Assembly: GCA_964453435.1 (NCBI GenBank)
Contig: CAYVQZ010000027.1
Coordinates: forward strand, 1 to 64,000
DNA length: 64,000 nt
DNA from: CAYVQZ01 sp964453435
Lineage (GTDB): Bacteria > Abyssobacteria > SURF-5
Reading direction: 5' to 3'
Below the pieces are notes generated by a model. The model ran no database searches. It worked only from the letters and a program-made list of their open reading frames with translations, and was not told where the DNA came from. The translations under genes and the position numbers were made by a program. Each line of letters opens with the position of its first letter. Position 1 is the first letter of the stretch. Positions 18,087 to 27,023 of this stretch are shown here, one piece after another.

Positions 18087-18146
18087 TCGCATCGCCGCTC
18101 CTGTGACAGAGACACAGTCCCAATGCTCTGCAGTCGTTGGCCGCAA

Positions 18147-19046
18147 TCACCGGTTGGGCACGAAGTACTGAACCACCGCCACACCGACCATCACCAGCAG
18201 CATTCCGAGGGCCATCGCCGAGGATATGGCCTCTCCCAGAAAGATGGCGGAGAGAATCCCGATCTGAATGACCATGGAGTCCTGAAACGCGGCTATCTCG
18301 AACGCTCCGAGCGTCTTCATTATGTGATTGTACAGCACAAAGGCAAATGCCGTGTTCACCACAACGAGATAGGCCAGCGAGAGAGTTTCAACGAGGTTGG
18401 GGACGTACAGGCGGTCATGGGCGAGGGCAATCAAAAGGAGCAGGGAACTGCCCGTCACCATCGAAACGGCGGTCAGCTTGACGGAGGCTATTTTCATTCT
18501 GGCTGCAGCAATATGGGTCATTACGACCGCGACCGCCCACATGCAAGCCGAAAGGACGTTCAGGAGAATTCCCGAGAGTCGGGCCCCGCCAATGCCGTGG
18601 GGAAAGTAAATATAGATACCTGCAAGAATGATGGCAAGTCCCACCAGTTGGAACCGTGTCGGCGGGTTCCGCTCGATAATCGAGACGAGCACCGCCACCG
18701 CCAGGGGCATGCATGTCATGCTGACGAGACCGGAGTCCGAGGCGGTGATGAGCGACAACGCAGTGATGTGCACTCCCTGAGCCGTGTACATGAATAAGCC
18801 GATTCCCGCGAGCATCAACCATTGCGTGGCGCTTGTCCGTAATGCAGGCAGGCCGTCATTTGAACGGCGTCGCGACCTCCATCCCATCATCGCCAGGAGG
18901 ATGAGTGATGCGGAAAAGTATCGGTACGCGGCAAGCGAGAGCGGTGGCATGCCCCCGCGAAGCAGGACCTTGTGGATTGGAAACGATGACGACCAGAGCA
19001 GCGTAACGAGTAACATCTGAGAGCAAGCAATCAGGTAGTTGCTCAC
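18147..19046 (-). CDS. EamA/DMT-family membrane exporter
   Basis: The product has about ten hydrophobic helices in two five-helix EamA repeats (LWSSSFPIHKVLLRG near residue 15 and AVAVVMTHIAAA near 165), typical of drug/metabolite transporters that export amino acids or nucleotides. The frame is open to an ATG at 19151, but this adds a 35-residue Arg-rich tail. A GTG at 19046 after GAGG gives 299 residues, the usual family length, and is preferred. Substrate is unknown. It runs convergent to nothing and head-to-head with the MerR gene. Confidence 0.82.
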   Translation of the reverse strand: MSNYLIACSQMLLVTLLWSSSFPIHKVLLRGGMPPLSLAAYRYFSASLILLAMMGWRSRRRSNDGLPALRTSATQWLMLAGIGLFMYTAQGVHITALSLITASDSGLVSMTCMPLAVAVLVSIIERNPPTRFQLVGLAIILAGIYIYFPHGIGGARLSGILLNVLSACMWAVAVVMTHIAAARMKIASVKLTAVSMVTGSSLLLLIALAHDRLYVPNLVETLSLAYLVVVNTAFAFVLYNHIMKTLGAFEIAAFQDSMVIQIGILSAIFLGEAISSAMALGMLLVMVGVAVVQYFVPNR

Positions 19047-19334
19047 ATGGCGTGGCCTCGAAGTTCGAGCCGTATTTTTCCGGGCGCGCACCGTCTCGAT
19101 TTCCCTCTGAGGTGGGACGCGAGAATTATAGCACAGATTCGGCATGAGCATTCGGAACTGCGCGCCGCAAGGGGGGTGAATTTTTTCTTCTTGACAGATG
19201 TTGGGTTTTCAGGGTACCCTGTCCCGTAATTCGGGGTAGAAATGAACTTCGTTCATAAAAAATATGGCACTCACTAAATCCATATGGTTAGCCGATTTGC
19301 GTCATTTTCAGACGGGGAAAAAGCCGAAAGGCGC

Positions 19335-19362
19335 TTGACAAAATCAATTGGTATGGTATAAG
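19335..19362 (+). promoter_or_regulatory. Sigma-70 promoter of the MerR-led respiratory locus
   Basis: TTGACA at 19335-19340 and TATAAG at 19357-19362 are 16 bases apart. The second TTGACA at 19191 has a poor -10. The start of transcription would be near 19369, followed by a dyad and then the MerR-type gene. Confidence 0.7.
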
Positions 19363-19377
19363 TTATGTGTAAGGTGG

Positions 19378-19404
19378 ATAGTTGGACTGTTAACTTTTAA
19401 CTAT
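19378..19404. promoter_or_regulatory. Dyad downstream of the MerR promoter, candidate operator
   Basis: ATAGTT at 19378-19383 pairs with AACTAT at 19399-19404, and an inner GTTAA pairs with TTAAC. The nested dyad lies just after the inferred transcription start, so the MerR-type protein could use it for autoregulation. This is inference. Confidence 0.4.
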
Positions 19405-19411
19405 TCCGCAG

Positions 19412-20278
19412 ATGAGCCGGCGGAACGGATTAAGCACCCAAATGAACTACTCGTTTACGAAAAGCAAATCTGACCCGCGCAGCAAGCTTCTCAAAATGCG
19501 CGAACTGTCCAAGCTCACCGGCGTGCCGCCGGGAACGATACGGTACTATATCAACGAGGGACTCCTGCCCAAGCCGCTCAAAACCCACCGCAACATGGCT
19601 TATTACGACGAGAGCTACGTCGGCCGAATAAAACTTATCAGGGAACTTCAGGAAAAGAGATTTCTTCCTCTCAGCGTGATCAAGGAGATGCTCGAGCAGA
19701 GCGAGAATCCGATGAACAGGGAAGAGATCAAGACCATCCTGGAACTCGAGGGCAAGCTTTTCAAGAACATCCATTCGCTTCCCAAATTTCAGCCTCCGAC
19801 TGTTGAAGAACTGAGCGAGCGAGCCGACGTCGCAATCGAAACCATTGAGGACTTGGAGCGCAGCGGGGTCATCTCGCGCCAGGCCGACGGCCGATTCGAT
19901 GAGGATTGTGTCAGAATCGTCGAAACGCTGAAGAAATTACGCGATGCCGGATACTCGGAAGAATCCGGATTCAATATGGATTTTCTCAAGATGTACACCG
20001 ACCTGATTGAGGTATTGGCCAAGCAGGAGGTGACCGCGTTTTCAAAGAGCGTTACCGGCAGGTTGTCGTTCGAGGAGATGACAACCATGGCCGAGAGCGG
20101 TATCAATTTGCTGAACACATTGATCGGAATAATCCGCAAGCGGATGATACTGAAGATAAGCCGCGAATTGGACCGGGATGCCCTGAACGGGGCGGTGTCC
20201 GGAACGGAGGATGCAAATGCCGGAAGCGAAATCAAAGGCGACGCCAGAAGCCGAAGACGCCTTTCTTCCGGGGATTAG
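19412..20278 (+). CDS. MerR-family transcriptional regulator
   Basis: This 288-residue regulator has a MerR winged helix-turn-helix near residues 28-95 (MRELSKLTGVPPGTIRYYINEGLLP, YYDESYVGRIKLIRELQ). A second DNA-binding-like helical segment (TVEELSERADV and following) and a long helical C-terminal region with no cysteine or metal site come after. The ligand is probably not a metal. It opens the respiratory locus, and its end overlaps the Rieske gene by 62 bases, implying co-expression. No strong ribosome binding site selects among ATGs at 19412 and 19442. Confidence 0.85.
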   Translation: MSRRNGLSTQMNYSFTKSKSDPRSKLLKMRELSKLTGVPPGTIRYYINEGLLPKPLKTHRNMAYYDESYVGRIKLIRELQEKRFLPLSVIKEMLEQSENPMNREEIKTILELEGKLFKNIHSLPKFQPPTVEELSERADVAIETIEDLERSGVISRQADGRFDEDCVRIVETLKKLRDAGYSEESGFNMDFLKMYTDLIEVLAKQEVTAFSKSVTGRLSFEEMTTMAESGINLLNTLIGIIRKRMILKISRELDRDALNGAVSGTEDANAGSEIKGDARSRRRLSSGD

Positions 20279-20786
20279 CCGGCGCGAACTTCTGCAGAAG
20301 GGCCTGTCGGTTGTCGGGTGGGGCAGCCTGTTTGCTCTGACAGCCGCGGGCGCGGTCGAAACAGTGCGTTTCTTCTCGCCGTCCGTCGTGTTTCATCCCC
20401 CCAGCACATACGAAATCGGGACGATCGACGATTTCTCAATCGGGTCTGACCCTGATTCGCATGGCGTGATATATGTCGAGTCGAAATGGAAGAATGAGCA
20501 CCGGTTTTTCGTGATTCGAGAGAAATCGCGCATCTACGCTCTTTTCGCTCGGTGCACGCATCTCGGCTGCACCGTGAACTGGTTTTCCGGACTCGGCATT
20601 TACAAGTGTCCGTGCCACGGCAGCCAGTTCTATTCGAACGGTGTGAATTTCGCCGGGCCGGCTCCGCGACCGCTGGACCGGCTCAAGATATTTATGAACG
20701 CGCGCGGCAATCTTGTGGTTGACACAAGCGTCGTCTATGACATAAAGGAATTCGAGGCTCAGCGGGCATTCATCCGACTCGCATAG
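20217..20786 (+). CDS. Rieske iron-sulfur protein
   Basis: The 189-residue protein starts with a Tat-type signal: SRRELLQKGLSVVGWGSLFA (residues about 21-40), with the hydrophobic stretch acting as an anchor. The Rieske [2Fe-2S] ligands are CTHLGC near residue 118 and CPCHGSQF near 137, two cysteine and two histidine ligands as in quinol:cytochrome c oxidoreductases. The ATG at 20217 is chosen because GGAGG lies six bases before it. The cytochrome b genes expected with it lie 7 kb downstream, separated by the molybdoenzyme set. Confidence 0.93.
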   Translation: MPEAKSKATPEAEDAFLPGISRRELLQKGLSVVGWGSLFALTAAGAVETVRFFSPSVVFHPPSTYEIGTIDDFSIGSDPDSHGVIYVESKWKNEHRFFVIREKSRIYALFARCTHLGCTVNWFSGLGIYKCPCHGSQFYSNGVNFAGPAPRPLDRLKIFMNARGNLVVDTSVVYDIKEFEAQRAFIRLA

Positions 20787-20809
20787 AGCCTTTTTGAGCA
20801 TGGGAGCGC

Positions 20810-21118
20810 ATGGCAAAGAAGCGCTTTGTCGCCTATATTGACGAAAGCTGTACGGGATGTGCAGGCATACCTGTTTGCAAGCTCTTTTGTCCCGCCGACG
20901 AAGCGCTCGAATACGTCAGCGACGAGAGCAGTTTTCTGTTCAAGCGCATGCGCGTGAATCCCGAGAAGTGCACCGGCTGCCGGAGTTGTGTGACACGCGG
21001 GTATCGTGGCTCTCGCATCGAGGGCTGTCCGTGGAATGCGATAACAATGGTCCCCTGCGACAAGGTGAGAGATGAAAGCGATAGTCTATCAAGACACCGA
21101 CAAGGTGGCGGTATCTGA
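20810..21118 (+). CDS. Two-cluster ferredoxin-like protein
   Basis: This 102-residue protein has CTGCAGIPVCKLFCP near residue 14 and CTGCRSCVTRGYRG...GCPWNA near 53; the spacing fits two [4Fe-4S] clusters with an extended second site. It is 23 bases behind the Rieske gene. It could mediate electron transfer on the cytoplasmic side of the cytochrome b complex. Its last 47 bases overlap the next gene. Confidence 0.85.
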   Translation: MAKKRFVAYIDESCTGCAGIPVCKLFCPADEALEYVSDESSFLFKRMRVNPEKCTGCRSCVTRGYRGSRIEGCPWNAITMVPCDKVRDESDSLSRHRQGGGI

Positions 21119-22148
21119 GATTCCGAAACCGCAACTGCAGCATCCCGAGGACGCCATAATCAAAGTCACGCTGGCGGCGATTTGCGGAACCGATATTCAT
21201 ATGATTCACGGCGCCGCCCCCATGATGCCCGGCGAGGTTCTCGGCCACGAATTCGTCGGGGTCATCGAGGAACTCGGCGAGCGGGTCGAGGGGTTCGAGG
21301 TCGGCGACCGCGTGGCGGTGACGTGCACCGCCCAATGTGGCAGATGCGACAACTGCAAAAAGGGGTTGCCCGCCAAATGCAGGAACGGCGGCATCTTCGG
21401 ATGCGGACAAATGGCCGGCGGTCTCGCCGGAGCGCAGGCGGAATTCGTTCGTGTTCCCTATGCCAACAGCGCGCTCTACAAGATTCCCGACACGGTGACA
21501 GACCAACAAGCGTTGCTGGTGGGAGACATTCTTTCGACCGGCTACTTCGCGGTGACCGAAGGAAACGTGCAGCCCGGCGATGCGGTCGCCATATTCGGCG
21601 CCGGTCCGGTGGGCCTGGCCGCGACGGCGTGCGCCAAGCTGTTCAGCCCGTCAAGATTGATTATGGTGGGACGGAGAAAGAACAGGCTCGACGCGGCGAA
21701 AAAACTGGGCGCCACCCACGTTATCGACCCCACCGAAACCGACCCGGTCGCCGGAGTCCAGAACCTCACGGGCGGCGCGCCGACTGACCTGTTGGCGGCC
21801 TTCAGAAACCTGAGCGGAGCCGACGTGGTTATAGAGGCGGTTGGCACGAAATCGAGTTTCGACGCCTGTTTCCAAGCCGTGAGGCCGGGCGGCTCGGTCG
21901 CGATAGTGGGGGTGTACGAGGAGCCCCAGGATCTCCCGATGCCATCGCTGTGCGTCAAAAACATCAGGGTCTCGATGGGATTGGTCAATGTCGTCAACAT
22001 GGCGAGACTCTTGAGAATCATTGAGGCGGGCATGTTGGATGCTACCGCAATGATCACCCACGAGCTCCCGTTGAAAGAGGGAGTACATGCGTACGACGTT
22101 GTCCAGCAGCGCCTGGACAACGCCATAAAGGTTGCATTGAGGCCATAG
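21072..22148 (+). CDS. Zinc-dependent medium-chain alcohol dehydrogenase
   Basis: The 358-residue enzyme has catalytic zinc ligands CGTDIHMIHG near residue 38 and GHEFVG near 57, the structural zinc site CGRCDNCKKGLPAKC near 92 and the NAD-binding FGAGPVGLAA near 178. It resembles secondary alcohol or formaldehyde-type dehydrogenases. Placement between the ferredoxin and the molybdoenzyme suggests it works in the same pathway, for example oxidising an alcohol formed by the molybdoenzyme. AAGGTGAGAG precedes the ATG. Confidence 0.9.
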   Translation: MKAIVYQDTDKVAVSEIPKPQLQHPEDAIIKVTLAAICGTDIHMIHGAAPMMPGEVLGHEFVGVIEELGERVEGFEVGDRVAVTCTAQCGRCDNCKKGLPAKCRNGGIFGCGQMAGGLAGAQAEFVRVPYANSALYKIPDTVTDQQALLVGDILSTGYFAVTEGNVQPGDAVAIFGAGPVGLAATACAKLFSPSRLIMVGRRKNRLDAAKKLGATHVIDPTETDPVAGVQNLTGGAPTDLLAAFRNLSGADVVIEAVGTKSSFDACFQAVRPGGSVAIVGVYEEPQDLPMPSLCVKNIRVSMGLVNVVNMARLLRIIEAGMLDATAMITHELPLKEGVHAYDVVQQRLDNAIKVALRP

Positions 22149-22203
22149 AGGCGGGCGCGGAAGCTCTGTGGCTTGCAGCACCAAGCACTAAGGAGGTGCG
22201 TTC

Positions 22204-25113
22204 ATGTCAGATTTACGTTTTACGAGGCGTCAATTTCTGAAAATCACGGGCGCCGCCACGCTGGCGCTTTCGCTGGATTCGCTGGGATTCCTCGGCGGAA
22301 CAGCGCACGCAACCGAGAAAGTATTCGAAAAATGGGTTTACAAAAATTGGGAAGACCTGCATCGGGACGAGTGGAAATGGGACACCGTCACCTACGGCAC
22401 ACATCTCGTGGACTGCTATCCCGGCAACTGCCTGTGGAGAGTTTACACGAGGGACGGAGTTGTATGGCGCGAGGAGCAGGCAGGCAAATACCCGGTCATC
22501 GACGCCACCGGCCCCGACTGGAATCCGCGCGGATGCCAGAAGGGCTGTTCCTACAGCAACATGATGTATAACCCCGACCGGGTCAAGTATCCCATGAAAC
22601 GTGTTGGTGAGCGCGGCGAGGGCAAGTGGAAGCGGATATCGTGGGACGAGGCAATCGATGAGATTTGCGCGCACATGATGGACGCCATCCGAACAGAAGG
22701 CCCGGAGTCGATAATTTTCGAGCCGGGCCCGGGCAACGGCGGGTGGATACATCTGATATCGATGTTCCGCCTCTTCAGCGGCTTGGGCGCCACCGAGCTT
22801 GACCTGAACGCGACCATCGGGGACTTCAACAAGGGCGTCTATGAAACTTTCGGAAAGTTTCAGTTCTGTGATTCCTGTGACGGATGGTTCTTCGGAAAAC
22901 TCATCCTCATCTGGCACATGAACCCGGTGTACACGAGAATCCCTTCATATCATTTTATTGCGGAAGCCCGATACAACGGCGCCGAAGTGATCACCATCGC
23001 TCCCGACTATTCGCCGTCGGCGATTCACGCCGACGAGTGGTTTCCGGTCGAGCCGGGAAGCGATGCTGCTCTCGCTCTCGGCATAGCCCAGGCTCTGGTT
23101 TCGCGGGGGAATTACGACAAGGCCTTCATGAAGGAGCAAACCGACCTTCCGCTTCTTGTTCGCACGGATAACAAGAAGTTCCTGCGGGAAACAGACCTTA
23201 CGGGCCGCGGGCTCGAAGACCAGATGTATTTCTGGGATACGGCCACGAATTCACCCGTTAAGGCGCCCCGGGGCACGCTCGCGCTTTCCTGCGACCCCGC
23301 TCTCGAAGGGAAGTACACGGTCACATTGGCCGATGGCGTCCGGGTGGAGGTCCGGCCAGTATTCGATATGCTCAAGGAGATACTCAACCGGGAGTACACC
23401 CCCGAGCAGGCATCGGAGCTATGCGGAGTATCGCCCGAGAATATCCGGCGTCTTGCGGACAAAGCATGGAAAGCCAAGGGCCATATTCAGATACTCGTGG
23501 GATGGAACAGCTCGAAATATTACCACGGCGACCTGATGGAACGGGCCATGTCTCTGCTGCTGGCATTGACCGGCAGTATCGGCAACAAAGGCAGCGGCAT
23601 CCGCGGGTGGAGCGAATCTCTGTTTGACGGCGCGACCGCATTAATGATCCGCGAGAGGAAGGGCCTCGATTCGATAGTCCAGTACGGAGAGGCCAGATTT
23701 GACAGATTCATGCTGAAGGCCAAGGACCCTGAGATAACGGATGAGATCATACAGCGCGAATTGGAAAGGGAGGCGAACAAGCAGCGGATGGGCATGGTGC
23801 CTCCCGCGTTCCTGTACTATTTCCACTCCGATTATCGAAAAACGTGGGACAACAAAGCATGGCACTGTCCGACGATGAAACGGCCCTTCGGCGAGTATAT
23901 TCACGAGGCGATGGAGAAGGGCTGGTGGGAGCGACTCGTGCGGCCGGCTCCCGACCAGAAGCCCCAGGTTTACTGTTTTCTCGGGACGAGTCCGGCGCGC
24001 AAGAATCGGGGCTGGCTGAAAAACATTTATCCCACCCTGTGGAAGCAGTATAAATTCGTCTTCACCATAGAAACCCGCTGGAGCACGACCGCGCTCATGT
24101 CGGACATGGTGTTGCCGGGAGCCGGATTCTATGAAAAAACAGACACTCGCTTCCCCACACCGCATGTTCCGTGGCTGACGCTCACCGAACGGGCGGTCGC
24201 GCCGCCCGGAGAGGCAAAGGAAGAGTGGGAAGTGGGTCGGCTGCTGGCGGTCAGAATGCAACGCCTTGCCGAAGAAACCGGCCATAAAAAGTTCAAGGGT
24301 CGCAACAATACCGAGTACGACATGACGAAGCTTGTCGAGCGGCAAACGCTCACCCGAGCGTCCGGAGATGAGACGCTTGACGACGCGCTTCAGTTGAGCG
24401 CCAAGCTCGGAACGTTGCCCGCAGATACGACACTGGAGAAACTGCGCAAGGACGGGATTGTCAGGTTCACGAGTGTGTCCAAGCTGGATGTTATTGCAGT
24501 ACACCTGATGACCGACATAAAGCCCGACGAGCCGATCGTTCCGCTCACGCATCACACGGGACCGAATAAAATCCCGTACCCGACGTATAACCGGCGAATC
24601 ACGTTCTATATCGACCATGACTGGTTCCTCGAAGCCGGCGAGGCGCTGCCGGTTCACAAGGACAACCCGAAGATGGGCGGAGATTACCCGTTGCGGATGA
24701 CGAGCGGTCACCAGAGGTGGAGCATCCACTCGATCTGGATAACCGACGATGTGCTCGCAAGGACCCACCAGGGCCGCCCGTTTATGTTCATGAACACCGA
24801 CGATGCGAAGAGGCGCGGCATCGAGGACGGCGACCTTGTGCGAGTGTACAACGACTTCGACCATTTCGAGGTGCATGTGAAGCTGACCTCGGCGGCGAGG
24901 TCGGAAAAGGGACCTCGGCCCGGTCAGGTTATAATCTACCACGCATGGGAACCGTATCAGTTCAACGCCTGGAAGAGCTATGACACGGCGATACCCGGCA
25001 TGATGAAATGGCTCGACCTCGCGGCGGGCTACGGTCACTTGGACTATTATCGATGGAATTGGTGCACGCAACCTATCGACCGCGCCGTATCGGTCGAGGT
25101 TGAGAAAGCGTGA
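22204..25113 (+). CDS. Molybdoenzyme catalytic alpha subunit, type II DMSO reductase family
   Basis: This 969-residue subunit starts with a Tat signal FTRRQFLKITGAATLALS, ending near AHATE. The FS0 cluster ligands are His67, Cys71, Cys76 and, 34 residues later, Cys111 in RGCQKGCSYSN. Asp207 in ATIGDFNKG is the probable molybdenum ligand of the type II clade (nitrate, selenate, chlorate, dimethylsulfide and hydrocarbon enzymes). Substrate cannot be deduced: ethylbenzene-, p-cymene-type hydroxylases, selenate/chlorate reductases and periplasmic nitrate enzymes all fit. A strong AAGGAGGTG precedes it. Genes order alpha-gamma-beta-delta. Confidence 0.92.
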   Translation: MSDLRFTRRQFLKITGAATLALSLDSLGFLGGTAHATEKVFEKWVYKNWEDLHRDEWKWDTVTYGTHLVDCYPGNCLWRVYTRDGVVWREEQAGKYPVIDATGPDWNPRGCQKGCSYSNMMYNPDRVKYPMKRVGERGEGKWKRISWDEAIDEICAHMMDAIRTEGPESIIFEPGPGNGGWIHLISMFRLFSGLGATELDLNATIGDFNKGVYETFGKFQFCDSCDGWFFGKLILIWHMNPVYTRIPSYHFIAEARYNGAEVITIAPDYSPSAIHADEWFPVEPGSDAALALGIAQALVSRGNYDKAFMKEQTDLPLLVRTDNKKFLRETDLTGRGLEDQMYFWDTATNSPVKAPRGTLALSCDPALEGKYTVTLADGVRVEVRPVFDMLKEILNREYTPEQASELCGVSPENIRRLADKAWKAKGHIQILVGWNSSKYYHGDLMERAMSLLLALTGSIGNKGSGIRGWSESLFDGATALMIRERKGLDSIVQYGEARFDRFMLKAKDPEITDEIIQRELEREANKQRMGMVPPAFLYYFHSDYRKTWDNKAWHCPTMKRPFGEYIHEAMEKGWWERLVRPAPDQKPQVYCFLGTSPARKNRGWLKNIYPTLWKQYKFVFTIETRWSTTALMSDMVLPGAGFYEKTDTRFPTPHVPWLTLTERAVAPPGEAKEEWEVGRLLAVRMQRLAEETGHKKFKGRNNTEYDMTKLVERQTLTRASGDETLDDALQLSAKLGTLPADTTLEKLRKDGIVRFTSVSKLDVIAVHLMTDIKPDEPIVPLTHHTGPNKIPYPTYNRRITFYIDHDWFLEAGEALPVHKDNPKMGGDYPLRMTSGHQRWSIHSIWITDDVLARTHQGRPFMFMNTDDAKRRGIEDGDLVRVYNDFDHFEVHVKLTSAARSEKGPRPGQVIIYHAWEPYQFNAWKSYDTAIPGMMKWLDLAAGYGHLDYYRWNWCTQPIDRAVSVEVEKA

Positions 25114-25147
25114 GGCTGGCGGGAACTAAGAAGGGGGTAATAGGCTC

Positions 25148-25828
25148 ATGGCTGAAAACGTAACGACCACGATGGAACAAATTGTGGCCAAAAGAGTCTC
25201 GGCGTCGAAGGAGGAACTGCTCAAGCTCGACTCGTCCCTGTGGGCTTCGACGGAAGAGTATACTCTCGATACGGCGACGACTCCTCTGGCGAACCAGCCT
25301 TCTCCATACATAAAGGCTACACGGGAGGAGAAGGAGCTGGGCAAAGTGGAAAAGGTCACGATAGCCGCTCTTCACAACGGCAAAGAGGTGTTTTTCCGGA
25401 TCACGTGGAGAAGCCCGGAACCCAACTACAAAATCGGAGATTTAAACGTCTTTCCTGACGGGGTGTCGCTGTTGTTTCCCATGCGAGACGATATCGAATG
25501 TCCCATCAAGGAAATGGGGACGAAAGAGTCGCCCACAAACTCCTGGTACTGGCGAGCAGATTTCGACGACAAGCCGAAGAATCAGATTGCCGAGGGACTT
25601 TCGACGAGCCTGTATACGGACGACAGCTCGATATTCGCAAATTCCAAGTGGGAAAACGGAGTGTGGACAGTGGTAATGGGACGCGCTTTCGAGGCGCCGG
25701 AAGAAGCCATCAAGCTCGCGGCCGGCGGCAAGAAGGAGATCGGCATCGCCGCCTGGGAAGGCGCGGCCGGCGAACGAGGCGGCGTGAAGGCCTTTTCAAA
25801 AGAGTGGCGCGACTTCATGTTGGCATAA
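25148..25828 (+). CDS. Molybdoenzyme gamma (haem b) subunit, EbdC/DdhC-like
   Basis: This 226-residue protein matches the ethylbenzene-dehydrogenase-type haem b subunit: a beta-rich body, LLFPMRDD near residue 112 that could hold the axial Met, and the C-terminal KAFSKEWRDFML near 215 with the conserved Lys. It passes electrons between haem and the Fe-S chain of the beta subunit. Unlike characterised homologues it has no N-terminal signal peptide: the start is polar and acidic. It may be exported piggyback with the Tat-borne alpha and beta, or the start may be misjudged, though a GGGGG site precedes ATG. Confidence 0.78.
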   Translation: MAENVTTTMEQIVAKRVSASKEELLKLDSSLWASTEEYTLDTATTPLANQPSPYIKATREEKELGKVEKVTIAALHNGKEVFFRITWRSPEPNYKIGDLNVFPDGVSLLFPMRDDIECPIKEMGTKESPTNSWYWRADFDDKPKNQIAEGLSTSLYTDDSSIFANSKWENGVWTVVMGRAFEAPEEAIKLAAGGKKEIGIAAWEGAAGERGGVKAFSKEWRDFMLA

Positions 25829-25881
25829 ACGAGACGATATCCCGAACCCGGCAAACGGGGAATGAGTAGGAGGAAAAGGTT

Positions 25882-27009
25882 ATGGCAGTGCTCGAGCCGA
25901 CTGCGGAAGACAAACAGCGAGAAGAAGAATTAGCAATCGAGGTCCTCGCGATAAAGGATGAGCTGCGGAGAACGAACCGGCAGCTCGCCATGGTGATGGA
26001 CCTGAACAAATGTATCGGCTGCCAACTGTGCAGCATGGCGTGCAAGAACACGTGGACGAAGAAGGAAGGCCGGGAATACATGTGGTGGAACACGGTCAAC
26101 ACCATGCCCGGCAGAGGAACGCCCAAAGATTTCGAGAAAATGGGCGGCGGGTACAAGGTGCTGTTCGAGGGGCGCGTTCGCGAGCCGATACGCGGACAGT
26201 TGCCCACGAGAAAGGAATTCGGCGATCTTTGGAAATTCAACCATGAGGAAATCGTCAAAACCAAGTGGGGCACGGTAAAGCTCGAGGCAAAGAACCCGGA
26301 CGGCACGACCCCGGACTGGTCGATGAACTGGGATGAAGACCAGGGAGCCCTCGGAATCGAATATCCGAACAGTTTCTATTTCTACCTCCCCAGGATTTGT
26401 AATCACTGCGCGAACCCTCCCTGCATCGACGCATGTCCCCGGCATGCAATTTACAAGCGGGAGGAAGACGGCATTGTTCTCATCGACCAGGACCGCTGCA
26501 AGGGATACCGGTTTTGTCTCGAGGCGTGCCCCTACAAGAAAATCTATTTCAACTTTGAGACGCTGACAAGCATGAAGTGCATCTTCTGCTACCCGAGAAT
26601 CGAGAAAAATGTCGCGAACGCGTGCGCCCGGCAGTGCACCGGTCGGGTCAGATTCGTCGGCTACATGGACGACAAGAACAGTCCGGTTTACAAACTCGTG
26701 ACAAAATGGAAAGTGGCCGTGCCGCTGTTCCCGCAGTTCGGAACCGAGCCCAACGTGTTTTACGTGCCGCCGCTCGCCCCGCCGCGGCTTGACGGTTCGG
26801 GCAAGCTCGACCTCACGAAGGACCGCATACCTCTCAAGTACCTGGTGCACCTGTTCGGTCCCGAAGTCGAGCAGTCTCTCAAAATGCTGAAGCAGGAAAT
26901 GCAGCGCACCCGCGACGGAGAAAAATCCGAATTAATGGAAATCCTTATCGCAAAACGGTGGAACGAAATGTTCGAGCCGTTCAGCACAGACCCTGTGACA
27001 ACAGGTTAA
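25882..27009 (+). CDS. Molybdoenzyme iron-sulfur beta subunit, NarH-like
   Basis: This 375-residue subunit has four cluster motifs of NarH/EbdB type: NKCIGCQLCSMACKNTW near residue 37, CNHCANPPCIDACPR near 174, CKGYRFCLEACPY near 206 with Tyr instead of a fourth Cys (so the [3Fe-4S] cluster), and CIFCYPRIEKN...CARQC near 233. It carries electrons between the alpha subunit and haem b. AGGAGG precedes the ATG. It has no signal peptide and is exported together with alpha. Confidence 0.94.
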   Translation: MAVLEPTAEDKQREEELAIEVLAIKDELRRTNRQLAMVMDLNKCIGCQLCSMACKNTWTKKEGREYMWWNTVNTMPGRGTPKDFEKMGGGYKVLFEGRVREPIRGQLPTRKEFGDLWKFNHEEIVKTKWGTVKLEAKNPDGTTPDWSMNWDEDQGALGIEYPNSFYFYLPRICNHCANPPCIDACPRHAIYKREEDGIVLIDQDRCKGYRFCLEACPYKKIYFNFETLTSMKCIFCYPRIEKNVANACARQCTGRVRFVGYMDDKNSPVYKLVTKWKVAVPLFPQFGTEPNVFYVPPLAPPRLDGSGKLDLTKDRIPLKYLVHLFGPEVEQSLKMLKQEMQRTRDGEKSELMEILIAKRWNEMFEPFSTDPVTTG

Positions 27010-27023
27010 TGCAAAGGGGACGT

